Source: Xylocopa sonorina (lineage: Eukaryota > Arthropoda > Insecta > Hymenoptera > Apidae). From it: a stretch of 64,000 nucleotides of DNA. The notes under the pieces are model-generated. The model saw only the letters and a list, made by a program, of their open reading frames with translations. It did not search any database and was not told the DNA's origin. Below, one piece after another: positions 1-12,445 of this stretch. The stretch's first letter is position 1; each line of letters opens with the position of its first letter. The stretch is from contig NC_135209.1 of NCBI RefSeq assembly GCF_050948175.1, positions 5,666,551 to 5,730,550 on the forward strand, read 5' to 3'. The position numbers were made by a program, and so were the translations under genes.

Positions 1-1185
1 ATTCGAAATGCTAATATCGCAAAGCAGTGTCGTGTCTACGTACTAATGCGAAGCGGTCTCTACCTCGGCGATTACCTCGTCTGTCGTTTTGTACGGTGTT
101 TGTTCCTCGTAATAGCCGCTGTCTGCTAATTTTTGGTGGGTGATCTCCGCGTAGTAAGCCGCTGAACTGCATATCGCCTGTGCGACGCATCATCCGAGGA
201 AAGAGTACGTTATTACGATTAATATAAATGTGTTTTCTAACACTTTTCTGTACTTGTTACTCACGTCCACTACTTTCAGAACGAAATTATACGATCCAGG
301 AAGATCCGGCCAGGCCAGTTTCTTCCAAAATTCTTTAATCTATCAACACACCGAGGGCACATACATCGAGAGTTGGTATTGTGAGACGTGGATATTTTCT
401 CTTCCTATTGATACAATTTTCCCTTCCTACCTGATACAAACACGCTGTAACGTCGATGGCGGATGTACCATGCTTCACGATATATTCGCTGGTACAGATT
501 CGATCGAGTTCGGTCGACTTTCTTACGCGTTGGATCGCTTTCAGTTTAGCCAGATCCAGCCATTTGTCGACAGCTGGTCTGAACCACTCGTAATATTTGC
601 AAATGGCCAAAGTTTTATGATCAGACTGCGGCAGATTCTCCTTCATGCTAAAAATATCGCGTACAATATCGTAACTTTATCCATTCTTATTATATTATAA
701 TAGATGAAACACTTGAAATTTTACTTACGTTACGAATTCTTGCAGAGCCAAGTACAACTCGAACATTGGCGTCCCAATCTCCGCCCCAGGTGGTAGCACG
801 TACTCTTCGTCCGCGTTCTGCCCGTGAAGCTGAAGGCACGCCGTGGTCACCCTCGCTCCGAGTTCGTTTTGCATCTACGGAGGTAGATTCGATCGATCAG
901 ACACGATTCCCACGATTCTACGTACTAGCGCGGTCCTACAGCTCTTTTCCTATTTCGACCGCTTTCGTACGAACAATCATCCGACTAATCTTGTTACGTA
1001 CAACTGGCGAAAAAAAAGTGGTGGACACCCTACAGAGAGAAAAAGGTTAATCGGGGGAACGTTTCGATCAAGTGGCTGTGCGCGGAAAGCACATTGCTGT
1101 GTAATTGGTGCAAGACAAAAAAGATCTACTCGATCGCTTGGTATTTTCTGCGCCGGAACCACCAGTAGTGGAACCGGTCCGTTGC

Positions 1186-1216
<31 letters not shown>

Positions 1217-1940
1217 TCCTTCCGAAGAGAAAACAACGTTCATATTGAGAAAAGACCAAGCGAAACAGAGAGCAACAACAGTGTAACGATGTAACGACAA
1301 TGATGTCTTCCTGTGAGCGCATGCATCCGCCACCGCTTCGACGTGTGATCCATGCGGCGAGCGTGCGGACGTGTGACGTATGTCGTGTCCGTCAATCGTG
1401 AGTTCGTGATTTCATCTATTTCACGCGTAATTATTTTACAGGTTTACTAAATTCCAAAACTGGAGGGGAACAAGTATCAATCGAAATAACAACATGTGCG
1501 TACGTGCTCTATATTTCGTAAGAATGTCCTCGCTTACTTTTCTCTCGATAGAGACGACAAACCTTACAAAAAGTATGCAACATGCCATACCAACACTACT
1601 TACACGTGCGTGCCGCCCCCCGTCCGACTGGTTCAAAATCCTTATGGGCATTCTTTCGAAATACAGAGTATAGTCATTGATCGATATATGGGACAGTTTT
1701 AAGCATAATAGATACATAGCTACCAATTAATCAATCACAATCCTTCCTTTCATTTGCGTGCGTTAAAAAAATGAATAAAAAACACCAATTTTTTTTTTTT
1801 TCACGATTTATATGAAATTTCTTTCTCTCGTTCTGTCGATGCGAAACGTACGCGAATGAATAGCTAGGGATCTCGAGATATACGGGGACAAGTTCGGTGT
1901 CACATGTACGAGGAGATCGAAGAAGAAAATAGAGTAGAAT

Positions 1941-2001
<61 letters not shown>

Positions 2002-2831
2002 ACAGGGTTCTAACAGTTTGTGGTGGCGATGAAATAGTACCTCGGATGTGTTCTCCATGTGTTTCGCCACGTGTTCCGCCAGCTATGAACAAACATCTCG
2101 TGTACAGTAAGATCGCGATGACCTGACCGACATTTCCAAGTCGTCCTGAACACCCCCTTCAGGTCACTGCGATTTGTTTATCTATAGAGTGTCCCTCGAT
2201 TGACCATTTCTTCTGATTTTCATCGCGTAATTTCGACATTTTTTTTTTTTTTGCTACTAAAATTGTTTAAAAATCCTTATAACCTTGAATCGAGATGAAA
2301 TGCTTTTTTTGTTCTCTGCAAACGTGATCGCTCTCTGGAACACCCTATACATATATATATATATAAAGAGTTATAAAGAGTAATATGTTTTGTAGTTATT
2401 TCGATGCAAGGACGTCGACCGATTCGCAACAAATAATTAATAATTTAATTATTTTTATTAAACTGATTAAAAGTTTGATGGTTCTTTCATTTTGTTGATT
2501 TGAAATTTTTCGAATGAGAGGCACGATCGACGTCTTGATTAAAGCATAAAGCCAAACAGCACATCCAGCTTCACGAAACAGTAAAATAAAATATATATAT
2601 TCGTGTGGTATAATTGTGTGTGCTTTGATTCTGCATCGGCTGCAATCTATCAAGTGAGAATATCTTACATCTATTTATGAATATTTGACTTTTAGATTGT
2701 TGGAAAATGATTGCAAGTATCTTTTACGCGCGTACATTTTTATTGCTTACCAGCTTGTCCAATTGTTTATACACCGCTGAGAAATATGGTACGCCGTTCG
2801 TGCTGAAACACAATATTTCAAGCATAGTTAG

Positions 2832-2905
<74 letters not shown>

Positions 2906-4972
2906 ACAGTTTCGATTTGCAAATAAAACTAGGAACTTTAGTCTAGTCTGTGTAGTTCGAAACGCTCACCTCTCGAAGAAAGTGTTGTAATAAGCCAGAC
3001 CCTGCTCCAAATCTACCAGTAACGCAGTTACCAAGTTCGTAAAGTCCTGCAGGACTTTATCCGCATCCTGATCGGGTTCTTTATCGTAACACATTGTTTG
3101 CTGCCTTGTCTCTTCGTACCTGAACAGAGAACGAACGTCGTTGACTCGGAGAAACACGAAGAAGAGAGAGGGAACTTTGATCACGACCAACTAACCATTC
3201 GAGGGTTCCTTTTCTTAGAGCGGTTATTATTTCGCCGCGAATTTCCTTGTTAAACGGACAACAAGCACGAAATGCTTTCATATTCGATAGCAGGCCCAAG
3301 CATCTGAAAAAATGATTAATCGATCGTTTTTTCTTAACAATGCGTACCTCCTTACGCGTAAAGATCAAATCCGATTCCCATTAAATTAGTCACTTTTTCA
3401 ACTCCGTATACCGCAGCCGCAAACTGTCATAGGTAAGTAGCGCTTAGCTGGTTGAAAGCGCGGAAGTTTGCCCTTTAAAATGGTTTACGTTTCGAATCGA
3501 TACGTCCAGTGGTTCCGGAGATATCGCGATTCGAAGAGGATCGTATTTTTCACCGTCACTCTATCCGCGTCCTTGTCGCGCAGCTCGGATCTCTCGCTCG
3601 CGCGTCTTCACTGACCTATCCCAAGCGCGCGCGTACCGTGCGCTAGTCAATGAAAGCTAACGGTTTCTTACTATATTACTACTAGCGACGTACGCATTTT
3701 CCTGGAAAAAATGTAGGTCACGAGAGTTACCGCTAACGCGACCAGCCATTCACGATTCTTCCGTCCGAAGCGGCGATCTTTACCGCTCGATATCTCGACA
3801 ACTAATCGAGATATCGGGGAGGAACAAAAAGCAAAATCTGCTGTAAAGCCCACGCTTTCTACTACGCTTCCGAGAGTGTTTGTGTTTGTTAGGAATTAGG
3901 ATAGAAGAAAGAAAAAAGAAGAACGCACCTAAGGAGATAGTCCAATTTCGCGATCGATGCTCGATGCAACGGCGGGAAGAGTACTCGATGCTGTCGAACT
4001 TTTTTCAATGTCACGTCGAGGAACTCGTTAAACGATTCGGCCAAGCATTGTTCCTCGTCTCGCGATAGCGTGTCCGTGTGCCATGCATTGTCCAATTCCT
4101 GGAAACGAATCTCAGTCGCGTCAGAACGGAACGAAGGGATATTTACGAGAGGTCGGAAAATTGTGGCAGACCTGGAGTAGACGATGAAGAATCCTTGGAT
4201 CGCAGGCTAATTGCCTGGATGTCGCCACCCATCTAACCAACGCTTGTTGTAGTTTCGTGACATCACCCTGGACGGCGTGTTGATGGAGAATCGTTAGTGC
4301 CGTTTGTGGCAATTCCCCCGTGAACTCCTCCTAAATTACACCGTGCAAATAAACACTCTCTTTCTATACGTTACGCGCTTACTCCTCCGCACTTACTCCT
4401 TGTTTATTCATTTCGTGATTGAGGAAGACGGTATAAAGTCTCTCCTGTTGCCTAAGCTCCCCCCAGTTGTCTTCCTCGGATGTCCCCCTATCCTCCCTCG
4501 TCGACAGCCCCAGCTTTAATCTAATTCTACCCTGAATAGTGCTTCGTTGCGTTCTGGCCTCTAGTTTGTACCATCGATCCAGCCCGGTGCTTGGAATATC
4601 CTGCCAACGATCGATCTCTTGTCTTTTTCTTCCACACCGAAGAACACGATCCAAGGATATTGCGAATATTCACCTGAAGGGGGATATTCACGCAGCCCAA
4701 AAAGTCATCCTGGCCACCGGATCTCGCGCTCTGCGCGATTTGTTTGAAGAATCTCCCAAGTCCTTTCACGCCGCGCACCTCGTTCAGCTTGCTCACCGCG
4801 TCGAACACCGAGGACTCGTCGTCGTGGTCCCTGAAACTATGTCTGTCAGGACGAGACACGCGAACACTTCCCGACAGGAAGAGATGCGGGCTCAACTAAA
4901 TAAATTGCCTTCTAACTCTACCATGTCCGCTTCACTGCTGCAGCCATGCGTACAGTACTGAAAATAGTTATC

Positions 4973-5009
<37 letters not shown>

Positions 5010-8000
5010 TCCGATTATCATTCTGAACGTACTATTTTGCTGTCTTCTAAACAACTAGCCGAATAATATGCGCGCAACTAGCCGAATATCCAGTGTATCG
5101 CCGAAATTCTCAAGAATCTATCGATCCTAAAACTGCTAGAATCGCAGCAGCTACTATGTCTTGCAAAACAGATCTTCTTATATAGAGAAAATCTCATTCA
5201 AGCAACTAAAACCAATATAACACACCACTGACAGCCAGCTCGTACAACGATAGCACTCACCATATGTCCAGGTGCAGGATATCCGTGTTGATGTCGTCGA
5301 TATCGCTAAAGATGAGCATAAAAAGAATAAAGAGATCTCTAACTCTAAGAGATATCTAACTGAAATGAGCGGCTGCTTACAAACGAAACTTCTCGTTCCA
5401 TCGCGGGCTCAGCGTGTGCGGCTTGACGGTGGTCGCGCGTATAAACTTGGCAGGCACCGCGCCGCTCAACGACTCTCGGTGCTCGCGTCTGCTCGTGTGC
5501 TCCTTGCGTTTGAACGACAATCTGAAACTGATTTCGAACGCCGATTATTTAAACACTCGAACTTTTGCCAACGTTTCAGCCCGATTACGGGGCAAAAAGT
5601 AATAATAGTAATGACACATCACAGAGAACGAATGAAATCCATTTCATTTCGCCGCGACAGATGCTCACAATTTTTTCAGCCGTTTCTTGGCCAACCTCTC
5701 CACGTTCGGCATCTTCGCTGTCCCGTTAGGTCAGCAGCTTCTTGTTAGAAGATCAAAGAAGAAGCCTTTCGAGCAACAAGCGTGTCTCGTTTCTCGGTTC
5801 TCGCGTCGACGCGATGCCACTGCGAATTAATCGCGCCGGTACTGGCTTCGCGCGTAGACAATGTCAATTCTGAATAGAACGCGTCCTTATTCTGCCGCGA
5901 GAACCGTCGCGGACAGAACTTGCATCCGGCGACCGTTCATTGTTATCGCAACGCATTGTGAGAATGTCACTCGATCGCGCCTCCCTCCTCTGGCCCAGCT
6001 TCACTCGGGTTTTCGCGATTAATCGATAGCTCTCGAGGCTGCTCGCGAGACAGGAGCTATTCAAGGAAATAGAATTCTACTTACCTGTGGTGTTTCCGTA
6101 ATTTCTCGTGATGCGAATTCTCTGTTTCACCGCCGTCGGATAGGGCGCGGGTCGCTTGCCTCGGCGACGCAGGCGGTGTGTGAGGCGAATGCGCCGTCAA
6201 ATTCGTCTGCGGACTCAACGGCGCGCCTGTATTGCCCGGTTGAATTCCCAGCATGCAATAAGGATCGCTGAATCCTAAACAAGATCACGGATTACGATTC
6301 TTCGATTAATTACAGTTGAAAAAGATTTTATTTCAAAGCTCACCGTTCGCGTCTTTCGCTTCGAGCCCCTCTGCCTCGACAACCACCACGCTGAGGACAA
6401 CTATGGGCGGCTGAAAATTCATCGTTATCAACCTGGTTCTAATATTATCATTATAATTCGCCATTCGAGTTTCAATTGTTATTCGGCAAATTACCTTCTC
6501 CTCGGACGCGATGTTTAAATATCTTCGATGTTGATCCTGCGGAACCCCAAACGCCTCCTGCGCGTACCTATAAAGATCCTCTTTGTAGTGGGCGTATTGT
6601 CCCGTGCTCGCGCCCACCGTGTTGGCGATCGTGTAAAGAACTTCTATGTACAACTGTTCCAACTGAAACAATTCGTGAAAATCGTGCTAATCGCTAGTCT
6701 ATTCCGCGTCGTCGTATCTTTGGCGTTGCGCCCGTTGTATGTATTCCGTTTTATTAATCGAAAAATCACCGATTCATTTTTCACCAGCTTTAGAGTAAAA
6801 CCCTTTTTGCCCTCTCACCACAGTTTTCAATTCACGGAGACGGTTTAGAAAATCAATACGGCAACTTGTTACCTCCTTTTTAGTGAAACGATAAGACTGC
6901 GAAGACATCAAACCGTTGTCTCTGGACGGGGGTGGTGGTTCCTTTGCTCTAGCCTCCACTTCTTGAAGGACAACCAGCCTTCGATTTTCCTGCTTCCAGG
7001 ATAACGCGGTGAAGCTTTCGAAGAAGGACCCATCTGTCTCTTGAACCCTGCAACATCAACATTAATTACGTTTATGATCACTATTTAAATGACAATAATG
7101 AATAGTTCGCTCCACTAAAATTCATATACCACAAACGATCAACGTTAACCGATGTTTATTAACTATCGTGCGTTTTTCCCTCGCATTTACGTCGTCGCGG
7201 CGATAATATCGGACGCGAGAATAATTTCTTTTTCTCCTTTTTTAAACAAGTTGGAACTTTCCTTCGATCCCTTCGATAACCATTAGTAACGACGATCCGG
7301 TTTACAGATCTGGTATTATTGGTAGATTTGTCATAGTCAACAGGTGTGGCGTTAATTTTCCATTAGCATTCCATTATCACCGAACCGTTGGAATCACGTT
7401 ACACGTTGTAGACGTTCGTCGTTCCCAGATTTTTGTTGAAGACCGTGCAGATGAAATCACTAGTTTAAATCCGAAAGAGAAGACGACGCCACGCTCCGTC
7501 TCCCAAAGGAACGATCCTCGCTTCTACGATCGCTGGCCTATAGATTCGTTCTCTGCTATTATCGTTCTCTCTAGAGCAGAAAGGAAAAAAAAAAAAAACC
7601 AAAAAAAACAAGGATTGTTTCAAACAATCGGTTCGCTTGCGCTAATCGAAAGCATCCTTGAACCTCGAATGCCCTTAGTGTAATTTCATAATTAGCTCTT
7701 TCCCGCTGTTGCTATATATAATGTATTATATCAATTGATAATTAAAGAAATTTAACGAGTCGAGGAAGTTAAGGGTACAGGCAGGAGGGAGATACGATAT
7801 TCGAGGAATACGCCACGTTCACCCCGTTAACCACGCCCGGCTGCGCTAATTTATACAAAGCGGCTAGGTACAATCGAGTACGATATTAATAAACGGAACG
7901 TCGATGCGATCTGACGATTCTCCTCCCCTTTAAGCGCGATTTTCACATGCTCCGCATGTGAAATACAATAGAAATAATAAACCTGTCACTATTTCTCATA

Positions 8001-11000
8001 TATCGTTGCGGAGGCTTTCGTAACGATACAAATAATTTATCTCGTCTATAATAAATTGAAAGTTTAACAAGCGAGCGTTCAAGAGTCGTCCTTTGGCGTA
8101 ATTTCTGATTTCGTTACCGTTCGACGTGGAAAGATAAATCTGGCGCTGCCTTCGTCGTCTCAGCCGTCTCTCGCGGTTTATTTCATTTTTATGCCACGGG
8201 TTCAGGGTCCACAAAGAGCTCTCTTTCCTCTCGAAAATGGAATGGAAAGCCCGGGAAATGCTTAAAAGGGGAACTTATTGTTAGACGCCACTATTTTCTT
8301 TCCACGCGAACTCTGCTACCTGCTACTCTGTGTACGACGGGTACGTACGGTATTCCACTGCCAGCCCCTTTGACGTTTCTCGGCATCTGTTGCTGCCCGA
8401 AACGAGAACACTTTAACGTATCGACCAAAGTTCAAACGAGAATATCACTCTCCATACAGATACAAACGAAATATTCGTTACTATACATTCCACTTTATTT
8501 TCATTTTTCCCTTCTAGAATAGTGTAATCTCGAATAGTACGGTATATAGTACGGTAGTCCGTCTCCTCCCGTTAACCAATTTTATTACCGACCTATGGAG
8601 ATTGAATTATTCCAACGCGAATTGGATACTGTTGGCCTAATCGTCTACCGTTTATCGAATTCCGTCGAATGTCGCTTTAGTGACAACATTCGAATGGCTT
8701 CGAATGGAAGTTGGCTGAATTAAAGCAATTTCTACGTTGCATTAAACTATTATATTGTAGTTTGGAATACGGTGAAGAAGAAACCCAAGTGTTCCAATTT
8801 CAAGTGAATTTCGGCTGATTTTTGTTGAAAGAAAACTATCTCCGCCAAGAGTACCGGATAAAGAGGCTCATCCGAGAGCCCCCTTGGCTAGCTCAACTAT
8901 CTTTCAACCGAGCCGCTGAATGTTTCCCAGCCAGCGCTGAAAAGAGGCGAGCCCCTAAAGATGCTAATCTCATTCGCCGCTAATTGCCCTAGCAGTTAAT
9001 TAACGCGAGCCAGTCCCAGTTCCCTCGAAAAATCTTTTCAACTCTTTCTAACCCACCTCCTCCTACCGCGACGACGAAAGCGTCAACAAGCGTCCCATCG
9101 TCCTGTTTGTAGTTTTGTAGATACTATAGATCTATATGATATATCGTATGCGAACCGATTTCTTTGCCTTTGGGGTAAAAATTTATCGCAGCATTTCACG
9201 ACGCGAGCTTCGAAATTGAAATTGGTATTAGAATTTCCAGGCTGTGTAAACCCACGCTCCGTCTATACACACGTATGTATACAGGATTTAAGCCTCCATC
9301 GATGTATGCGTAAAATATCTGAAAAACTCGATCTCGAATTCATTACGCTCGTAGTTTACTGAATTTCGAGCCGTGCGAACTTAAATAAATCTTTCCGTTG
9401 CAAATGGTGGTGTTGTTATCATCGTCCGGAAAGGGGTCGAATAGACGGCGCCGAATCGGTGGCTCGTACATTCTACCAGAATTCGCAACACGTCCTGGCC
9501 CTAATTGCAAATTATCAGGCAACCGATATTGCCTTGGCTATCCGCCAACCTCCAACTGTGAAGAAGATGGTGCGATAGCAAGGCGTAGCGGGCGGTGATC
9601 CTACGCCGGACTAATTAACCAATTCGAAAGTCTCGTTATTGTCGTGCGCTGACGACACGGGTGTCCACCACCGCATTTACGACAAATATTCCACTTGTAA
9701 ACCCCTGGACAGTCCGCTCTCGAAACTATTTCTCACGAGAGCCACACAGCCTTGAATTCCAAAGTCATCCTTGTCGCCCGATCGAGGAGTTGCGCGGCAA
9801 TTCCAGGAGGAATTCCGTCTCTAATCGAACCGTATACTCGTATGGCTACTCTCGCGTTTCACGCAACAATTCGCAACACGTATTCGTCCCGACAAACTAT
9901 TATTCGCCCCTCGTCTCTCGGACAGTTTGCTCGATAAATAGGGAATCGTTTGGAATCGAACTGGTGAAAGGAAATACAACATTTTTACCCTCTCTTAGTC
10001 AACGACACCAAATCCAACAAATAATTCAGCCAACTACCAATTACGTAACAACATCGAGCAAAGACGAAGAACATTTATTTCGCCGCTTCGCGAGGTTCCA
10101 TCTTTATCCCATCGAGAAGAACCCCGCTAATTCGAGGGTAGCTCGCTCCCAGTGGCTGTAACCGAATCCATCCCAGATGTACGATCGCATACGCGATACG
10201 CTTATTTATAATACGAGACAAACATGTTCAATGAGATTACTATTTCATACTATAGTACAAGTTAAGAGAGACGAAACAGTCGGATCATTTCGTCGGTCAA
10301 TTTCGCGGGATTACCGTGCGATAGCTCTTTAGAAACTCGATTTTAAACGTTTAACCAACTATCTCGAACATCTTCCATCCCTTTACAATCGAAGAGATGG
10401 GAACTCGTTAAAATCTCTCACGTACATTGTTCCCCCTGCTTATCATCGGAATCAATGATTGAATTTCCAGCCTTCCTCTTCCCTCTATCCTCCATCTGCC
10501 CTGTCTGTGACAATTAATTCCTCCTTGGTAGTGATCGAGTAAAAGTCGAATTATTCCCTCAAGATGCAACGGTACCGTAATAATTTCGTTCGAAGAGCAT
10601 TGGAATTCTTCAAATCAAACGCCGCCTTTCACTTACGTTTTCTCCTATTTTTATTTATCCCACGTTTCAATCACAATATTTGCTCGGGAAATATTTGCCG
10701 TTGCGCTTCGAAACTCGAGGACGCAACGGCGCGGTCAAAGTCTGGCAACCGATTCGTTTATTAAAAATCTGTAACATCGAAACATTGCGCGTATCGATCG
10801 GTCTTTCGGCCGGATGGGGGATGAGAAAGAAAGAGAATATTCGTGTCCTCGAATAATGCACGGCGAGAACGATGAGTCTCTTCCACAGTGAATGAATCCA
10901 ATAATAGGGCAAGAGTGCGCGTATCTGAATATGCAAATGAAATATTCATGAGGTTTGCCCGGCACGAAAACCCCCCTTGATAACATTTAACGTTTGTTCC

Positions 11001-12445
11001 CCGTTCTTCTATCGTGATTAAACCGTTTCCAAGAGTGTTACGTCGAGGCATTCGTAAATTTCATCCCTCAATTTTGTGTCCAAATTCATCCGCAGCATGT
11101 TTAGGATAACTCCACCGCGTCGTGGTTCGTCGTCAGTTTCGGTTAATTAAAGTGACCTTAGGCAAACGAGATTAGTACGGTTAATTGGAAAGCTTAGTGG
11201 AACTTGGAGCCAAACAGATTAAACTATCAATGCGTCCAACCCGCCCTTTTCCCTCTCCGGCACAAGTCTTTGCTTCCTCTCGAGCTTTTCGTACGTAATA
11301 AAAGAAAATGGAAGAAAATGATCGTAAACCTGGCGAAACTTCCTTTGAATTTGTCCTCGAGTTTGTCGTAAGTTGTCTCGTAAAATTATTTCACGAGAAT
11401 ATGATAACAACCGAATAGCTAACCTGAAAGCTGTTCCCGCGACGGAGAACCGTTTATTCACACTCCAACGGGAAGAGCTTCGCCCTAAGAGAGCTCAACG
11501 GTAAACGTCAAACATCTTCCTCCCGGTGGTTCCACTCTACTTACCCGGAAGTGGCTTGTATGTCGACTTCCGGCCAAGAGGGTCTCCTCCGGCAGAACAT
11601 CAAAGGCGGCCGATCGCCGGAACCGGTGCTCCTTCGGAAAGAGCCTACCCTGCGGGGCGACGTGCTGCCCGATGCACTTCCGGCGGCGGGGTGCACCGCC
11701 AGACCGGAGACGGAAGTGCACTCGAGGGTACGTCTGCGCGTCGACAACGACCTGCCATGGGTGCTGACGGTCGTCGTTCCCGGTGGTGGTACCACCTGAA
11801 ACAGCCAACAACGATCATCGTGCCTGATCCTCTTAATCTATGTAGCCTATGTAATCTACAATATCTATTATAGAAGCTTTGAATATGGTAGGACAAAGTG
11901 AAACGTATTACGTATCGGTGTAGAGTAGGTCTTTACGGAATAGATGTACGCGGCGTTTGATTGCGACTTTGCGGACAGGCCTACATCGGTCTGAATAATG
12001 CATAGAAGGTGGAAAAAGTTTGTATGCCCGGAAACTTTTCTGACGTATTCCCACCTGACTGAATTGTCGCAGCGCTTATTAAAAGTTTCGACGTCCCCAT
12101 TTTTCAAACGAGGGCGCATTAGAAGGGCGTAAAGTCAATTGCCCGCGGCACGTATTATTCACGCGCGACAAGTCCGATCAACGCAACATTATATTCGGTC
12201 AATTTATATGGTAAAAGTATAAAATTGATTGTACAATAAAACAATACCTTTGGATATCCATGGGGAGTCGATTGCTGCGCGGTAGAGTTGGTGTTGGTCG
12301 TACCCGTGACGCTTCCGGTGGATCCACTCCTACCGGTCGCGGTCGACCCGGAGTCCTCGCGACTGAACGAGAATCTCTTCGGGCTTAAGCTCAAACTCGC
12401 GACGCTGTCGCTCACGTATTGCTGCAACGAGTTGAAGAAGCTCAT
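1..12445 (-). CDS. BAIAP3 / Unc13-4 (Munc13-4) family vesicle-priming protein, spliced, 3' end outside window
   Basis: Exons in transcript order: 12445-12248, 11795-11545, 7047-6873, 6662-6495, 6410-6344, 6274-6085, 5521-5381, 5305-5261, 4830-4674, 4600-4397, 4330-4172, 4098-3929, 3303-3196, 3119-2970, 2802-2751, 874-729, 647-431, 339-265, 177-76. Every junction is GT-AG, phases agree throughout, and the sum is 2,775 nt (925 codons) with no stop. The protein has an N-terminal Ser/Thr-rich part, a C2A domain (residues about 265-464) and a long helical MUN-type region that runs off the window; the rest of MUN and a C2B are expected further left. The family (human BAIAP3 and UNC13D, Drosophila staccato/Unc-13-4B and Unc-13-4A) primes secretory vesicles or lysosome-related organelles for SNARE-dependent fusion. 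Which insect paralogue this is I cannot settle, so no symbol is given. It is the last recognisable host gene before the telomere. Exons were joined by eye, so small alternative junctions are possible. Confidence 0.9.
875..2750 (-). other. Intron 15 of the Unc13-4/BAIAP3-like gene, rich in microsatellites
   Basis: A 1.9 kb intron between the 52-nt exon and the exon at 874-729. It holds a TTTC tract (about 1187-1218), a GA tract (about 1944-1999), several poly-T runs and a short TA run near 2350. No coding potential beyond low-complexity frames was seen. Confidence 0.6.
1944..1999. repeat. (GA)n microsatellite
   Basis: About 27 GA dinucleotides without interruption, inside intron 15 of the Unc13-4/BAIAP3-like gene. 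Confidence 0.95.
2834..2902. repeat. (TA)n microsatellite next to the 52-nt exon
   Basis: About 34 AT dinucleotides, uninterrupted, lying only some 30 bp upstream of the acceptor of exon 15 (2802-2751) in the transcript sense. Length variation here could affect branch-point spacing of that tiny exon. Confidence 0.95.
4674..6410 (-). other. C2A-domain exons (5-9) of the Unc13-4/BAIAP3-like gene
   Basis: Five exons (6410-6344, 6274-6085, 5521-5381, 5305-5261, 4830-4674) encode a C2 domain. Exon 5 gives VVLSVVVVEAEGLEAKDANG; exon 6 continues with FSDPYCMLGIQPG, so loop 1 has its two Asp residues. A Ser/Pro/His-rich insert of roughly 75 residues splits the domain and spans the exon 6/7 junction. 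Exon 7 resumes with FIRATTVKPHTLSPRWNEKF. Exons 8-9 give DIDDINTDILHLDIWDHDDE, so the loop-3 acidic cluster is present too. The retained Asp set suggests calcium or phospholipid binding, as in other members of the family. The end of exon 9, FLGCVNIPLQ, closes the beta-sandwich. Confidence 0.87.
4976..5012. repeat. (CT)n microsatellite
   Basis: CT repeat with one CCC interruption near its end, in the intron between exons 8 and 9 of the Unc13-4/BAIAP3-like gene. Confidence 0.9.
6495..7047 (-). other. Exons 3-4 of the Unc13-4/BAIAP3-like gene (conserved block before C2A)
   Basis: Exon 3 (7047-6873) encodes DGSFFESFTALSWKQENRRL, a signature of the BAIAP3/Munc13-4 family, followed by a Pro-rich linker. 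Exon 4 (6662-6495) encodes LEQLYIEVLYTIANTVGAS and then DLYRYAQEAFGVPQDQH, the helical segment that directly precedes C2A in this family. Both junctions preserve frame: exon 3 is 175 nt with one leading base, and exon 4 is 56 codons. Confidence 0.88.
7048..11544 (-). other. Large intron 2 of the Unc13-4/BAIAP3-like gene
   Basis: About 4.5 kb between exons 2 and 3 with matching phases, so no coding exon is needed in between. It is AT-rich with scattered stops in all frames. A 166-codon open frame on the plus strand (9661-10161) has no ATG start or recognisable domain. I see no RNA gene or mobile element here. Confidence 0.6.
11545..12445 (-). other. First two coding exons of the Unc13-4/BAIAP3-like gene (N-terminal region)
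   Basis: Exon 1 (12445-12248) begins at an ATG and encodes MSFFNSLQQYVSDSV followed by a Ser/Thr/Gly-rich stretch; it ends at a GTATTG donor after 66 full codons. Exon 2 (11795-11545) starts after CTGTTTCAG and ends at GTAAGT. It encodes a Ser/Arg/Pro-rich segment with TRRRTLECTSVSGL and FCRRRPSWPEVD, which looks like a disordered region with basophilic phosphorylation-type sites. The phase of exon 2 (two spare bases) matches exon 3, 4.5 kb downstream, exactly. I chose this start because it is the first ATG in the open frame that carries straight through the splice. An upstream non-coding leader exon is possible. Confidence 0.8.

Larger units (their letters stand above)
76..4600 (-). other. 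MUN-region exons (10-19) of the Unc13-4/BAIAP3-like gene
   Basis: Ten exons from 4600 to 76 encode the helical core that in Munc13 proteins opens syntaxin and bridges SNAREs. Recognisable blocks: STGLDRWYKLEARTQRS after C2A; ALTILHQHAVQGDVTKLQQA; ACCPFNKEIRGEIITALRKG; LVDLEQGLAYYNTFFES; NGVPYFSAVYKQLDKL; MFELYLALQEFV; YYEWFRPAVDKWLDLAKLKA; FWKKLAWPDLPGSYNFVLKV; and AAYYAEITHQKLADSGYYEE. The smallest exon (2802-2751, 52 nt) sits beside a (TA)n tract and is easily missed by gene finders. The exon after position 76 is not resolvable in the remaining bases. Confidence 0.87.

Noticed and set aside
1..75. Next exon of the Unc13-4/BAIAP3-like gene (a TTAG acceptor at the extreme left edge)
   Set aside because: Only about ten bases follow it, too few to confirm frame or similarity.
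9661..10161. 166-codon plus-strand frame
   Set aside because: Inside a large intron of the minus-strand gene; no ATG start, no recognisable domain, composition like the surroundings.
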